NCBI GenBank assembly: GCA_014529385.2
Contig: CM043944.1
Coordinates: 59,967,268 to 60,031,267 of the forward strand
Direction: 5' to 3'
DNA length: 64,000 nt
DNA from: Adiantum capillus-veneris
Taxonomy: Eukaryota; Streptophyta; Polypodiopsida; Polypodiales; Pteridaceae
Shown one piece after another: positions 45,860 through 58,172 of the stretch; within the stretch, counting starts at the first letter, position 1; each line of letters opens with the position of its first letter. Position numbers and translations under genes: made by a program. The notes beneath the pieces were generated by a model. That model had not been told where the DNA came from, made no database searches, and saw nothing but the letters and a program-made list of their open reading frames with translations.

Positions 45860-48800
45860 TAGCTTTTCTGCAGCTTGTTGGGAGGCATTGTAGTACGACC
45901 TAATCGCAACCCACACAAAATTATGAAATCTGTGGATCGGCTACCTGGCTAGGGCACGGAAGCACGAGCATCGGATGAATAGAAATAGAGGATTCAAGAT
46001 AACACCTCACCAATGCAAGTAGAGATTAGCCGTGGCAAGACTAACTCTAAACATACTCTAATCACTAATCAATTCACTCCTACACACATCAAGTCCACCG
46101 AAGTCCGACTTGCCAATCTTATGGAGTCACAAGAACACAGTCAATACAAGCATCAATGATCAAAGCACACACTAATTGCATTGAAGTTGGCTTTCCCAAT
46201 CATCGCATGCCAAACAGGTTACTCTAATCACATCACACACAAGTGGCATTCAGCTCAAGGCTCCTAAACCTTCACACACTTAAGCACACAATTAGGCACA
46301 AACTCTAATCACATGACCAAGACTACACACACACTACACTAATAAAGAGAATTTAGGGAAGTAATCAACTAATTGAAATACTTAGGAAAGAAGAGAGTTA
46401 AGATCAAAGCAAGAAGTACATACTTCTCTCAAATCTAGAATAATGAGAGTGTAATATTACCTCATGACATAATGAAATGTAGAGAAGATAAGACTAATGA
46501 GTAGAATAGGAATTAGATTAATCAAGATTTTTTAATTACAATGGATTAGTCCTATCCTCTTAAGCATGGGCATTAAGCTCAAGGCTAGGCCATCCATAGA
46601 ATAACACTCAAGAGATAGAGATCTCTCAAAAGTGGATCCTCAAGAGTGGATACTCCAGAATCAAGCCTCCTTGCATAAAGGCTTTAAAGGATTTCACCAC
46701 AATCTCTTCTACTATGGGTTTAAGCTTGAGCCCTCTAACCACCATATACAACTTTGGAACTCCCAATGAGCCCAAGACTTATACAAAGTGAGTTGGAAAT
46801 ATTATGCACAACCATAGCATATCTCCTGCTTGATGCATATTCGGTGTTTGTGTTAGTCGCTGCTAACATTTCCCCTTCCTAATTTGGTGCACGCCCTTGT
46901 GTGCCGGTGAAGCAAAACACGGTGACATGGTAGAAAGCAAGTCCATGGAAGAAATGTTAAGTTGTAAAACATAAGAACAAGTAATGAGCATCAAAGGCCA
47001 ACAAGGATAACAACATGAAGTACAATGAGCAATCATGAAAAGTAAATTTTTTGCCTCTAAAAGATTGGTGAATCATAGTCAAAACTAGACAACATAAAGC
47101 AAAAATGACACAGACTATTGTGAAGATTAAACCACTTGAAATTTCAGTCTTAATCACGAAACACAAGCAATCAACTATGACCCTAGGCTAATGCAAGTTC
47201 ATTAACCTACTAGCCTTAAAACTATGTGACCAATCTTAATAAATCATTCAAGTCTATCATGTCTAAGGGCTATAAAAAAGCTCCTAATCTATTAGTACAT
47301 TGTCATAGATTTTTGAAGCTAATGGAAGTTTTGTTTTTGTCATTCATTGAAAAAAGTAAAGCACAATACAAGGCTACCACCCCAAGGCAAGTCTAGGTAA
47401 GACTCTCGGCTCCTTGAACCCTCAAGAAGGTGTTCCAAAAAATCTACTAGCCTACCAAAGTGACGACGAACCCCTATCAGCCCAGGGCATCGGTTTAGGG
47501 CCTTGACCAAGCGAGCCAAGGTGATTCCCCTCGCCTGCCAAGTGTCAATAAGGTGCTAGGTCTCACATGGACACACTATAAAATAGAAATTTTCTTTTCA
47601 TGTGTCTAGTAGCATTTTTGCTACTTTTTCTTGACACTTTTTTGTTTCATTGTTTCATTTTTTAGCACTTTTTTATTTCTTCCAATATGAGAAGTTTATG
47701 GAAAATGGACTAAAGAACAAAGCCTAATCATAGCCCTAGGTCATGTTAAAAATGAATGGAGTATTAATACTATCATTAATAGTCTAGGACTAATGAGAAA
47801 TGAACTTACATTAACCTAAGATCAAGGCCAATTACCTATGATTAGCACACATAAAACCTAATTTTCTGATGAGTTAATATTCACAAAGCTAAGTGTTGAA
47901 ACTTTAGTATGCCTAGATTTTGAACATGAAAGAACCATAGCTTAGAAGCAAAAAATTACTTAAGCCGAGCAAGAGAGTGAAGATATAAACAAAAGAGAAA
48001 AATCATGAAAGGATTACACCTATTCATGCTCTTTTGAGTATCCTTGAGCAAGCATCCCCTTTGTAGAGAAGTCTGTTGATCTTTTTATTTCAATCCAAGC
48101 TTTTTGAAGCTAAGTGTAAACACAAGATGCAAAAGCCAATTATTGAAAAGCCACACAAAAAACATTAATGAAAACCTAAAGCTAGGGTCTTGCATACTCG
48201 AATTTGCCAAAGGGAAAAAATCCAAGGGAAAAAAGTGCCTTTGGTTATGCACAGGATGCTCTAAAGTAGCAAATCTATGCATACATATCAAAATGAGAGA
48301 AAAATAATGCCTCTACATAAGCAAATTTTACAATTTTTACAATCTCTCATGCATGACTCGAAGTTGATTAGTTTCTCTCACTTGAAGTATGGAATTTAAA
48401 ACAAGCCAAGAGCTAAAAAATAATGCAACTTTGATGAAATGAAGTGTCTCTCAAAAGCCGAATTTTACAATTTAAAAGCTCCAAACAAGTTGGCTAACAA
48501 CCATCTCACATGAAATTCTACAATTTTAGAGCACGCTATGACCTAGAGATGAGTGCCACTTAGTGAAATGAAAATGAATGGCTCTCAATAGCCAAATTTT
48601 ATACTTGAAAGCTCATAAAAAAGTTGGGTAAACACTATCTCAAAATGAAAAAAATTTAGTTTTGACCAAGCTATGAGCTAGCATGTATACAACTTTTTAT
48701 CCAAAGAAATGGAATGGCTCTAACTAGCCAAATTTTGCAATATATTGCAATGATAACCCCTTCTTGGATCAATGAAAGCACACTCTTGCCACAACCCTTC

Positions 48801-50054
48801 AAAACAACTCAAATCATTAGTGCTCTTAAGCATTTGGAATTTCAACAAGCACTAAAATCATGCTCAATCACAAGCTCGAAATTTTAATGCTCACTCTTGA
48901 TCATTCAAGAAGCTCAATTTTTAGTGTTATAAATTCAAATCAAACACTAGAATTCATAATCAATACCAAGCCCAAAATGCACAATGTCACCCAAGCATCA
49001 AAGCATTAGCAATGGTAGCTCTCGGAGTTCATATGCTTGCAAAAAAAAAACTTTCCTTTTAGTGCAAGGAGAATTTTTCAATAAAGCCAAGCACTAGATC
49101 ATGCATAAGCCGAATACTCACACAATCATCACCCACACTATCCATGCCCACACCTTTTCTCTTACCTAGCACAAATGGCATACATGGCAAAGAGGGGAAA
49201 AACTTATGATGAGATGTAATGTAACTCTCCGGAAGTGATCAAAAACCTAATTTCATGCTATTGCCCCTTCAAACAAGCTCAATTTTAGTGCTTTGCAACA
49301 ATTTTTCAATCAATTTAAGTACTTAATTGCAATAAGCAATACCAAGCTCAGGTTTCTGATGCACATTCTCAACGAAACATGATTCACTCAACTAAGCTCT
49401 TATGCATTTCAAAAAGAGCTTGCAATTTGGTGTAATGAGAACTTCAATCAAGCCCAAAATAGAACCATGCACAAATCGAATAAACACACACATAATGAAT
49501 GCCCGAATTCTTGCTCTTACATAGCACATGTAGCATAAGCATATGATGAAGTAAATGTCACGTCTCTTGAAGATGTCAATGCCCAAATTCGTGTAATTGG
49601 CGATACCCATCGAAATAAAGTTTGACTATTAGTGCATTTGCATACAAAATAAGCATTAATCCATCCAAAAAATATAATGCTATCCCGTGGTCAGTTACCA
49701 ATGATCAATTCTCAAGCACATTTAGAATACATGTCGAGCACCCAAAAGATATGTTCCAAGCACTAGACCCATAATGCTTAATTTTTCAAATATACATCAC
49801 AAATCCCACGGTTTTTATGCAATTCTCGAACCCATGCAAAGCATGAAATTCATGTTCCATGCTCTCATAGAACAAATGAGCTGCATAATTCAGTATAAAG
49901 GTAGGGGCAGTGAGGGCCTTTAACCTTATGAGCTCGAGGGCAAAGAGGGGTGGGAACGCAAGCTTACAATTTTTTAATTTTATTTTCTTTTTACTTCTTG
50001 AAAAAAGATCACTAGGCGATGACTGTAGCTGCAGACGATTTTGAGTGCAGGCCG
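45860..50054. other. AT-rich non-coding middle of the TIR element
   Basis: About 4.2 kb without a gene. From 48305 to 48760 there are about 3.3 copies of a degenerate unit near 135 bp (core CTCTCAATAGCCAAATTTTA, AAAGCTC and AAGTTGG). Further right (48800-49650), motifs such as AAGCTCAATTTTTAGTGC recur loosely. Confidence 0.5.
48305..48760. repeat. Degenerate tandem repeat, about 135 bp
   Basis: About three units aligned on GGCTCTCAATAGCCAAATTTTA and its variants near 48447, 48583 and 48718. Old and diverged. Confidence 0.55.
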
Positions 50055-50227
<173 letters not shown>

Positions 50228-51232
50228 CCATAGCTGGCCTGGAGGTACGAGAGCTTCAAATGGAAGTGGAAATCTTTATCGATGAGTTGCAAGCCAGGGT
50301 AGGGTGATAGTCGAAATGCGAGCTGTGAAAATGCGAGGGGTTGAGCTGAGGTGTGTGTTTGTGTGTGTGTGTTCTCTTGGGAACCCTCAGTAGCAAAACG
50401 AGTGTGCGTGTGTGTAATTCTCCAAGCTCATTGGGTGGGGTCAGCTCCACGTCAGCAACAGCGTGTGTGGTGCAGCGTGGTCAGAGCGAAGCTAATCATG
50501 GCTGCCGCAAGCGTGTGTGTGTGTGGCATGCGTCAAGCCAGAAGAGTCCATGTGTGTGTGTGTGATGTTGCGAGCAAGTGGGTAGGCTGGTGAACTCTCA
50601 TATGGTAGGCTCAATGATAGGATGGCACATGCAACTTGCAAAATCAACTTTCAAATAGTTTGCCTTGTCATTGAAAATGAACAAAACAGTAAATGGAACT
50701 TTGCAAAAGATCATGGAGAAGAGATATAATTTTTATTTAAAAGCTTGTACATCTGGCTTAATGATCTTTTGACAGCAGGCGCTTTGTAACCGAGTCTCTA
50801 CGACCTTCTATAGTGCTGGGTAGAATGGATGTAAGTACAAAAGCAACTTTAGCTTGGGAACTGTCAAACCCCAAGGCTTGACAAAGAGCTATGTGTGTCA
50901 TGACCTTGCCGCGGAAGCCAGTGCCAAAAGTGGAAATTGCAAGTGATTTTTCCACAAGAATAATTACATGGGCTTTTGAGGGATGGTGGCTAAACATAGG
51001 AGTTTACTTGCGGCCTTAAGCACCCACAAAACAAAATGGTTGTTCAGGGAGAAATCCTTGTGTATGATGCACACATCTTGCATTGGTAGTTTGACAATGT
51101 AGTGTGCTAGGGCTACTTGAGGCCCAAACACCGTGCACTCTCCCCCTTCCGGCTAGCCCAAATGTCCATCTCCAAAACATCTTGCAAAATTGTAATTAAC
51201 CAAAAGCAAACAAGAAAGGTTGAATTATCAAC

Positions 51233-52263
51233 TTAGAAGATGCTTAGTATTACCTCTTGTTGCTTATCCTCATCATCCATAGTTGGTGTGGCTTGAAGGT
51301 TGATAGAGGATTTTCTCTCATCAACCTTGCGAGGGCTCTGCGAACTAGGAGAATCGGGGCAGATAGTAGTTTGGTTGGCAACAACCCTGGCTTGTGTGGC
51401 AACTAACTCCTCATGTGTGACTTTACTTTGCTCTGCAGCAAGAATATCCTCTATCACTAGTGCAATTGTGTCAGCAACAGAGTCCCCCAATGGAAGCAAC
51501 TTGTCACTTGTAGCTTCTACTGTAGGATTAAGGGGGAAATCCATCTTGGTGCATATGAGGCTAAGACACTCATCTAGTCGGACACCAAAAGCTTTTTCAA
51601 GATCATGTAAGAATAAATACTCCTCATCTTCTATAATTATGCTGCTGAGACGGCTAATCTCCACTTCGGGAATTGCAGCAAGCTCATGGCACTCAGGATT
51701 GGGCACCTCAGAGGTGCCAACAATCTGCTCTCTCACTTCAACCAATTCTACCAAGCCATGGTGATATTCAACATCTTGCAGTCCTTACTCACTCTGGACA
51801 TCTATAGGCACAACCTTGGGATCTTTATGATCCACCAACACTCCACCCACTCCCAAATGCGTGATCTCCATCTCCTCCAAGGAGGGCTCCTCATTGACGA
51901 GGAAGAAGAGAGTTGCAATGTTGGACAAGAAAGATTGCCCAATTTTGCGCTTCTTGAAGGGGTCTGCAACTTCCTTTGTCACCTGACGAAAGTGGTTCGC
52001 CTCTTTTGCAATCACCTCAAAGCAAGATAGTCTCTTTGAAAATGCAGTGTCGCCCTTGTGGATGTAGAGATGTAGATCACATGGCAACTACAACATGACA
52101 TTGTCTTCAAAGTTCACAGCATACTTGAGTATATGTGCATGCATATACTCTATGATGTCGTGAAAAGTGTCATTGTGGAGTTGCATGGGTTTTTTAAATC
52201 CAATGTGCGGGTAAAGAAGCCGTGAAGATCACGTCCATCATATTTGGTGTCCTCTAAGAAAAG
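51233..52263 (-). pseudogene. Unrecognised gene inside the TIR element, two in-frame stops
   Basis: A long minus-strand reading frame of about 330 codons, interrupted by TAG near 52089 and TAA at 51787-51785 but otherwise open. The segments read as protein: HDIIEYMHAHILKYAVNFED, then HLYIHKGDTAFSKRLSCFEV, then EYLFLHDLEKAFGVRLDECL, with an acidic Ser-rich tail. A probable one-base shift at an A6 run near 52198 joins it to an upstream segment (YDGRDLHGFFTRTLD). No known domain recognised. It lies about 1.2 kb downstream of the second unknown gene on the same strand and might have been part of the same transcript or of the element machinery. Confidence 0.5.
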
Positions 52264-52363
52264 AAGGAACCGTGAAAGGGGGTGTGTGGCTCTTCCGACA
52301 CTGTTGCTGCGTGGGAGGAGGATGCACTAGCATGTGCTGCCATGGCTCTCTCTCCTCTCTCTC

Positions 52364-52364
<1 letters not shown>

Positions 52365-52398
<34 letters not shown>
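52365..52398. repeat. (GT)n microsatellite
   Basis: About 34 bp of GT, preceded by CT-rich sequence. Confidence 0.95.
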
Positions 52399-52399
<1 letters not shown>

Positions 52400-53429
52400 T
52401 TCTTTCTGTCTCTCTCAAGTGTTGACAAAAAAATAAGAAGCCCCCCCACTTTATACACCCCCCCCTTCGCCCACCACGGCCGTCGCCCGCTGTAGAAAAA
52501 GACACCATCCCCAAGCTCTTTGATATACATACAAGCACACATGGAATTTGGAAGAGGATGGGGTGTAGGGGGGCCTCTTTATTTGCCATGAGCTTATGGA
52601 GGGGTGAAAGCATGTTAACTTGTCATGCTTTTTCATGTCCCGGACAATGCTAACTAGCACAATTTTGACATATGCTAACTAGTACAATAACTTGAGTTAC
52701 ATCTCCAAGATCTATGACATATGATACATCAATAGAAAGCACTTGAAACAAGGAATCCAAATGTACAACCTCCGACAAATTTTGATATTATTTGTAAAAA
52801 ATTTACCGGATGCCCAACTTTTCGAAGATGTGCTAACTTGAAACTGCTAACTAGCACAAAAAGCGCGACAGGTTAACATGCTTTCACCCGGAGGTGATTA
52901 ACATTTTGACAAATAGGTGTATGCCATGTGTGCAAGAATGGTGGGTGTGTAAGAGTGGTCAAAGGATGCACTTTTCCCCCTAAGGAAGTGGAAAGTTTTA
53001 TGATTTTTGGCCTTCCATAACTCCCACATTTGATCTCCGATTTTAGCGGAGATCATACATCTGCAATCTACCTGTCGAGCTCTTTCCATAGATATGCTAC
53101 ATGATATGGTTTTACCTGCTAGATTTTAAATTCCATTTTGGGGGGAAACTTTGAATTCAAATAAACTAGCCGTTTTGCCTGTTTGAATTTAAAAGCTGTC
53201 TTTTGATTACTTTCTTAACACTAAAGGTTTGACTTCCTTAAACTTCCAAATAAAGAGGCCCTTCTAGATCCCATTCTCTTTCTAATGGGTGCGCACACAA
53301 ACACCCAAACAAAATCTAAAAAACTTAATCAACAAAGGTCATACTACAATGGCAAAAAAGTTTTGAATTTCCATGAAATAGAAGGCTTTACAGCGTGGAA
53401 TTAGAGATGGTTACATTGATCTATCAGAT

Positions 53430-54753
53430 CAACTTAAAGACAGTGTGCTACCAACCCTCCATTCCTCTTGTACTTTCATGGCTGCCTCCATCCACCTACC
53501 AATCTGAAAAAAAATTTGCTTTTAATAAGACTAACAATTGGCACATGTAGACAACATATAAAATAAACTGACATTTTACCGATTGAGACAAAAGTAAGCA
53601 TCTTTGATTTCTTTGTAGCCCAAGATAATCAAGTGTTCCCGTATGTTGGTGAGTGTCCGGTGTTCACTAAATTGCACAATCTCAGAATCACCATTTGACA
53701 AAGTAATGGGCATGTCAAATGTCACAAAATTAGCAACACTAGATTGTAAGGGTATCCACTTTCCACTCTTACACATCCAATGCTCATAGTGAAAATGTAA
53801 GTACAAAGTAGTCCGCACTTTCAAATATTGTATCCCTATACCTGAAGCGCCCATCTTACACTTGTATTTATCTCCTTGGTGCTCTCCCTCAACCATTTCC
53901 CAATTATCTCCAAATACTAGTTTTAGTGCTTCATACATGACATTCTTGCTACAAAACATAATAGGTGTGACATAGAATGGCAATGTCTTGAACATGCGTA
54001 CAAAAACATGCACGGGGTAGCACCAACTGAGCCCTACTAGTTTGGAAGCCTTTCCAAATTTTAATAAGGAGCAAATATCAAAAATAATTTTCTCCTTCAT
54101 TGAGAAAAATGACCACGCATCGTGTTGTGGCCATTCCGGACTCAGTAATGAAGGTTTCTCAACAGCCAATGATCTTACCCTATCCATCCTTTGAGGGTGG
54201 CACTACATACGTGTGTGAGTAGAAGAAGATTCTGCATTGCAGCAGAATCGAAGGTAGCAAGTTGGGAAGCATCATAATACCAATGTCCACATGAAGAGCC
54301 TTCAAGGTTCGCGTGAGACTCTTGATTGGTTGTTCCTCAACAAGGTCGAATGGGAACATATCTATGACAACACCAGAAACTATTAAATAAAAAACAAATA
54401 ACAAGCGTTTACAATCAACAACCAACAATGTTTTATGACTTACAATGTATTGAGAAATCTCTTGAGCTTCTATTCCTCAAGCGCATGGAATGCCAAGAGT
54501 ACATGTCTTGAACAATGGCCACTGTGCCATTGACTCTATGGTTCTTGAAACCAAGAAGTCTCCCCTTCCAATGTTCATCAAGATTGCCACGGTTTTGAAC
54601 TCTATGAGGCTCGATAGCTGTAGGTTGCATAAAGATCCACGATCCTTTAGAAAACACCTGCGACACGCATTCCTTATCAGAATCCCTAGTGTTATGCAAG
54701 TAGACCGCCTCTATCTCATCCTTTGGCTTCCTTGAAGTGGAGGGGGTTGACAT
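53430..54753 (-). CDS. Unrecognised multi-exon gene inside the TIR element
   Basis: Start ATG at 54753 (MSTPSTSRKPKDEIEAVYLH). Exon 1 runs to 54444. The intron (54443-54380) has donor GTAAGT and acceptor TTTAATAG, and the phases match, giving IHF then SGVVIDMFPFDLVEEQ. Exon 2 continues to about 54190, where a one-base frame change (or undetected intron) leads into the frame 54187-53580, with SPEWPQHDAWSFFSMKEK and LVGLSWCYPVHVFVRMFK. A last intron (53579-53496, GTAAAA...GGTAG) restores phase into a final exon WMEAAMKVQEEWRVGSTLSL ending with TGA at 53430. Two phase-consistent introns argue for a real transcribed gene at some time. No domain recognised. It may be an element-encoded protein or a captured host gene. 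The frame change suggests possible decay. Confidence 0.5.
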
Positions 54754-54759
54754 GGTAGC

Positions 54760-55440
54760 ACCAGAAGAAGAAGAGTTGTGTTGTTAGAGAGAGAGAGGCC
54801 TGTTGCTTCAGGAATGAAATGAGAAGGAATGGATGAATGGGAAACAAAGGGTAGAAGAAGTAGTTCAAATGGATGGTGTGGATGAAAGTGGGAGACAGGT
54901 CGTGCAGCTATGGGAAGCTTCCATTTGTGATGCAGTTATGGAAATCTTGGTGGGAGGGGGAGAAGTGGCTAATGGGGAGCAAGGGGAGAAGAAGCAGTTC
55001 AAAGGTACGGTGTGGATGAAAGGGGGAGACAAGTGGTGCAGCTATGGAAAACTTCCTCATGTGTTGCAGCTATCAAAAGCTTGGAGGCAAAAGGAGAAAG
55101 AGAAGAGAGAAGAGGTAGAAGAGAGGGTATTGCTGAGAATGTAGATTTTGGTCAAAGAAAATAGTTTTTTGACCATGTATTTGGTTAGGAGAGATTTTGG
55201 AGAGTGAAAAGTGAGATTTAGAGAATTTTTTTTTTGTTGAGATTTTAGCGTTACTTTATGGGTGCCCATGAAAATGGGGGAACCCCCCCCTTTCCCCCTT
55301 CTCTCTCTTTCTAGGGGACATAGCTATAATGAGGGAAACAAATAGGCCCCCATTCCCCCTACTACCCTACCTTTTGAGAGGGTATAGTTGTGGCCACCAC
55401 CCTCTTCCTATTGGTCCATGCTTAATCACCCCTTAAGCTA
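54760..55440. other. Right subterminal region of the TIR element
   Basis: Purine-rich on the plus strand (54760-55140), with GA-type imperfect repeats (two similar segments near 54840 and 54985 containing GGTGTGGATGAAAG). It could contain the promoter of the minus-strand gene that starts at 54753. No gene seen. Confidence 0.45.
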
Positions 55441-55474
55441 AAGGGCCCTTCTGAGGTTCATATTTTTCCTAATG

Positions 55475-57141
55475 GCAGAAAATTGGATGTTAAGGTTGTT
55501 AAATATATTTTGTTGGTTATAGTGCTGAAAGAAAAGGTTACAGGTTGTATCATCCACAAACAAAGCGTAATCTGGTCTCACGAGATGTTGTGTTTGTGGA
55601 AGATTCTGTTCAGTCCTTGCTGTCATGTACTAGAGACAATAATGTAAGCTCACAGGACATTTATGACGCTTTGTTGCCTCTTTTCAGTGGTGGAAGTTTG
55701 AATGTAAATTCCAATGAGGCAAATGTACAGCCTATGGGAGTTTTTGAAAATGTTGTAGATCAGCCTATTACTCATGCAGATGTACATGATGTACTTGGTG
55801 AGGAAAGGGCTGAAAAGGAGAAGGCTAGAGTTATGCCAAAATGGCTGGTGCATTCATTGTGTGACAGTAAATTGGATGAACCTTTGTCTATTCATAATCA
55901 TACAGGCTCTTGCCATGCATCTTATGCAGCATTAGATTGTTATTTTTTGGCTGTGTTTAGCTTATATAATGTTGAGGAACCTCTGTCTTTTGATGAAGCG
56001 CATAATTCAAAAAATTGGATGGTTGCCATGCAATCAAAATATGACGCACTAATAGGAAATGACACATGGACTTTATGTGATTTGGATCTTGGAAAAAAGG
56101 CCATTGGTACAAAAAGGGTTTACAAGTTGAAACTCAGGCCGGATGGTGAGATTGATTGCTATAAGGCTTGACTTGTTGCAAAGGGTTATGCACAACAAAA
56201 AGGCAAAGATTATGAAGAGACTTTTGCTCCCACTTGTTGTATGACTATTGTGCATTTTCTATGTGCATTGGTAGCTCATTTTGGTTGGGATGTACATCAA
56301 TCAGACATTGTTACTGCTTTCTTGAATGGTGACATATTTGAGGAAGCTTATGTAACACAGCCTCATGGTTTTGTCAAGAAAGGACAAGAGGATAAAGTGT
56401 GAAAATGTAACAAAGCTTTGTATGGGTCGAAGCAATATCCTCGTACTTGGTATGAGAAGGCTGACACTCATTTGGTCAAACGAGGCTTTCGTAATAGTCC
56501 AATACAAAGCACATTGTATGTAAAGCATGAGGGTGATGTACTTCTCATTGTGGTTCTCTACGTGGATGATTTGCTGATCATTGGACCAAATGAGAGACAT
56601 ATTGCTGAATTTAAGCCTGATCTAACTACTACTTTCAAGATGAAAGATTTGGGGCTGTTGCATCATTACTTGGGTATACAGTTTAAGTAATGTGATGGTG
56701 GTATTGCCTTGTGTCAGAAAAGTTACACACAGACATTGCTATGTAAGTTTGGAGTTGAGGATTGCAAACCTATTGCCACTCCCATGGAAATAGGTTTGAA
56801 ATTGAGTCTGCATGATACTGGTGATACTGCAGATGTCACTCTTTACCAAACTACTGTTGGATGCCTCATCTATGTATCCAACACGAGGCTAGATATTACT
56901 TTTGAAGTCTCACAGGTCAGTAGATTTAGGCTTAGCCCAGGGTCTAAGCATTAACAGGCTATCAAGAGGATTTTCTACTACTTGAGTGGCACTTTACATC
57001 TTGGCTTGTTTTATCCCAAGGAGGGATCATTGCCATTAGACTTACATGCCTTTTTGGACTCAAATTAGGCTGGTTGTTTTGACACGCGAGTGTCCACAAG
57101 TGGTTTTTGTTTCATGCCTAGCAATTCATGTATATCATTGT
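55475..57141 (+). pseudogene. Decayed Copia element, 3' part (end of integrase to RNase H)
   Basis: Resumes exactly where 40293 stopped: GCAGAAAATTGGATG matches position 26178 onward of the intact copy. The reverse transcriptase is readable, including LYVDDLLIIGPNERH and the LGLLHHYLGIQFK segment. Breaks include CGA to TGA (near 56168), CAG to TAA (near 56688) and TGG to TAA (56954). At the position of the TAG in the intact element this copy has CAG. Homology ends at 57141 within RNase H, so the 3' end and 3' LTR are lost. Confidence 0.9.
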
Positions 57142-58172
57142 TAGCGGGTCGCCGTGACGAACGCCTACAGCATAGCTCTTCTGTACTAACATAATGTCAA
57201 TATGCAAGGAAGTGAATTGGAATGGGGCACGTAGACTTAATGAGAGTGTCAATCTCACCAAAGTGATCCCAGGGGCTACTCGTCCTACGACAAAAGCAAA
57301 TCAACCACTCTCTAGTCAGACAATCAATATGCGTCCAATCTCACCACTTTAGGTCATCACACCTTTTTGGTATCCAAACGAATCCGGAATGCCACGAAAC
57401 TTAAGGAGAGGTATCACAACACTTATGCGCTCAATCCTACCAAGTTTTGTCACCATCTGGGAAAGTACATAAATCACGATCCATCACAAAAAATGTGCAG
57501 AAAACTGAAACAAAAGTACTTGGAAAGGTCTTCCTTAAGCATAGAAACACTTATCCATGGTCAAAACATCAAAAAACAACCATTTTAACCCCCAAATCAA
57601 TGCATTTAGCTCACAAACAATACGTCACAAACCACAACAGAATTGGAAATGATTACACTTAGATTGTAGAGTAAGAGACAAGGACTGCAATGTGCTATTC
57701 GGAATCGAATTCTGATTACCAGCTCAGGAGAAAAGAAGATTACAAGTTGTAGTCACAAGAAGCCTCCACAGTGCACGTTTTTTTCTTCTTCCAGCTAATG
57801 ATCCTTATTCCCTCAAAACTAAGGGTTTTGACTTTAAAAGTTAGGGGGATTTCCCATGGCCATTCAGCCTCTTACAAGGGTGTAGACTCAGAGAAATAAA
57901 GAGGGTATTGTCTAATCACATCATGATTACAACCCATCTTAGGTTGAATTACATGGCTTTCTTTGAAAGAAATAGAGTGTCCATAGGCTTTGATGTGCTT
58001 ACGCCTGTATCCACCAAACATTCCTCCCTTTCTATTCATTGCACTTCCTCGTGCAAGCTTTCTCTGAGTGAGTTTACTTTACTGTCTTATTTCGAGTGTT
58101 GCAGTGAGATTTTTGAATTTCTGAGCTCTTGTTTCAATCTTGACTTTGGTTGCCAACTCTCTGAAGGGATTA
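57142..58172. other. Gene-free stretch
   Basis: About 1 kb between the truncated Copia and the coiled-coil pseudogene. No convincing gene on either strand. Confidence 0.45.
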
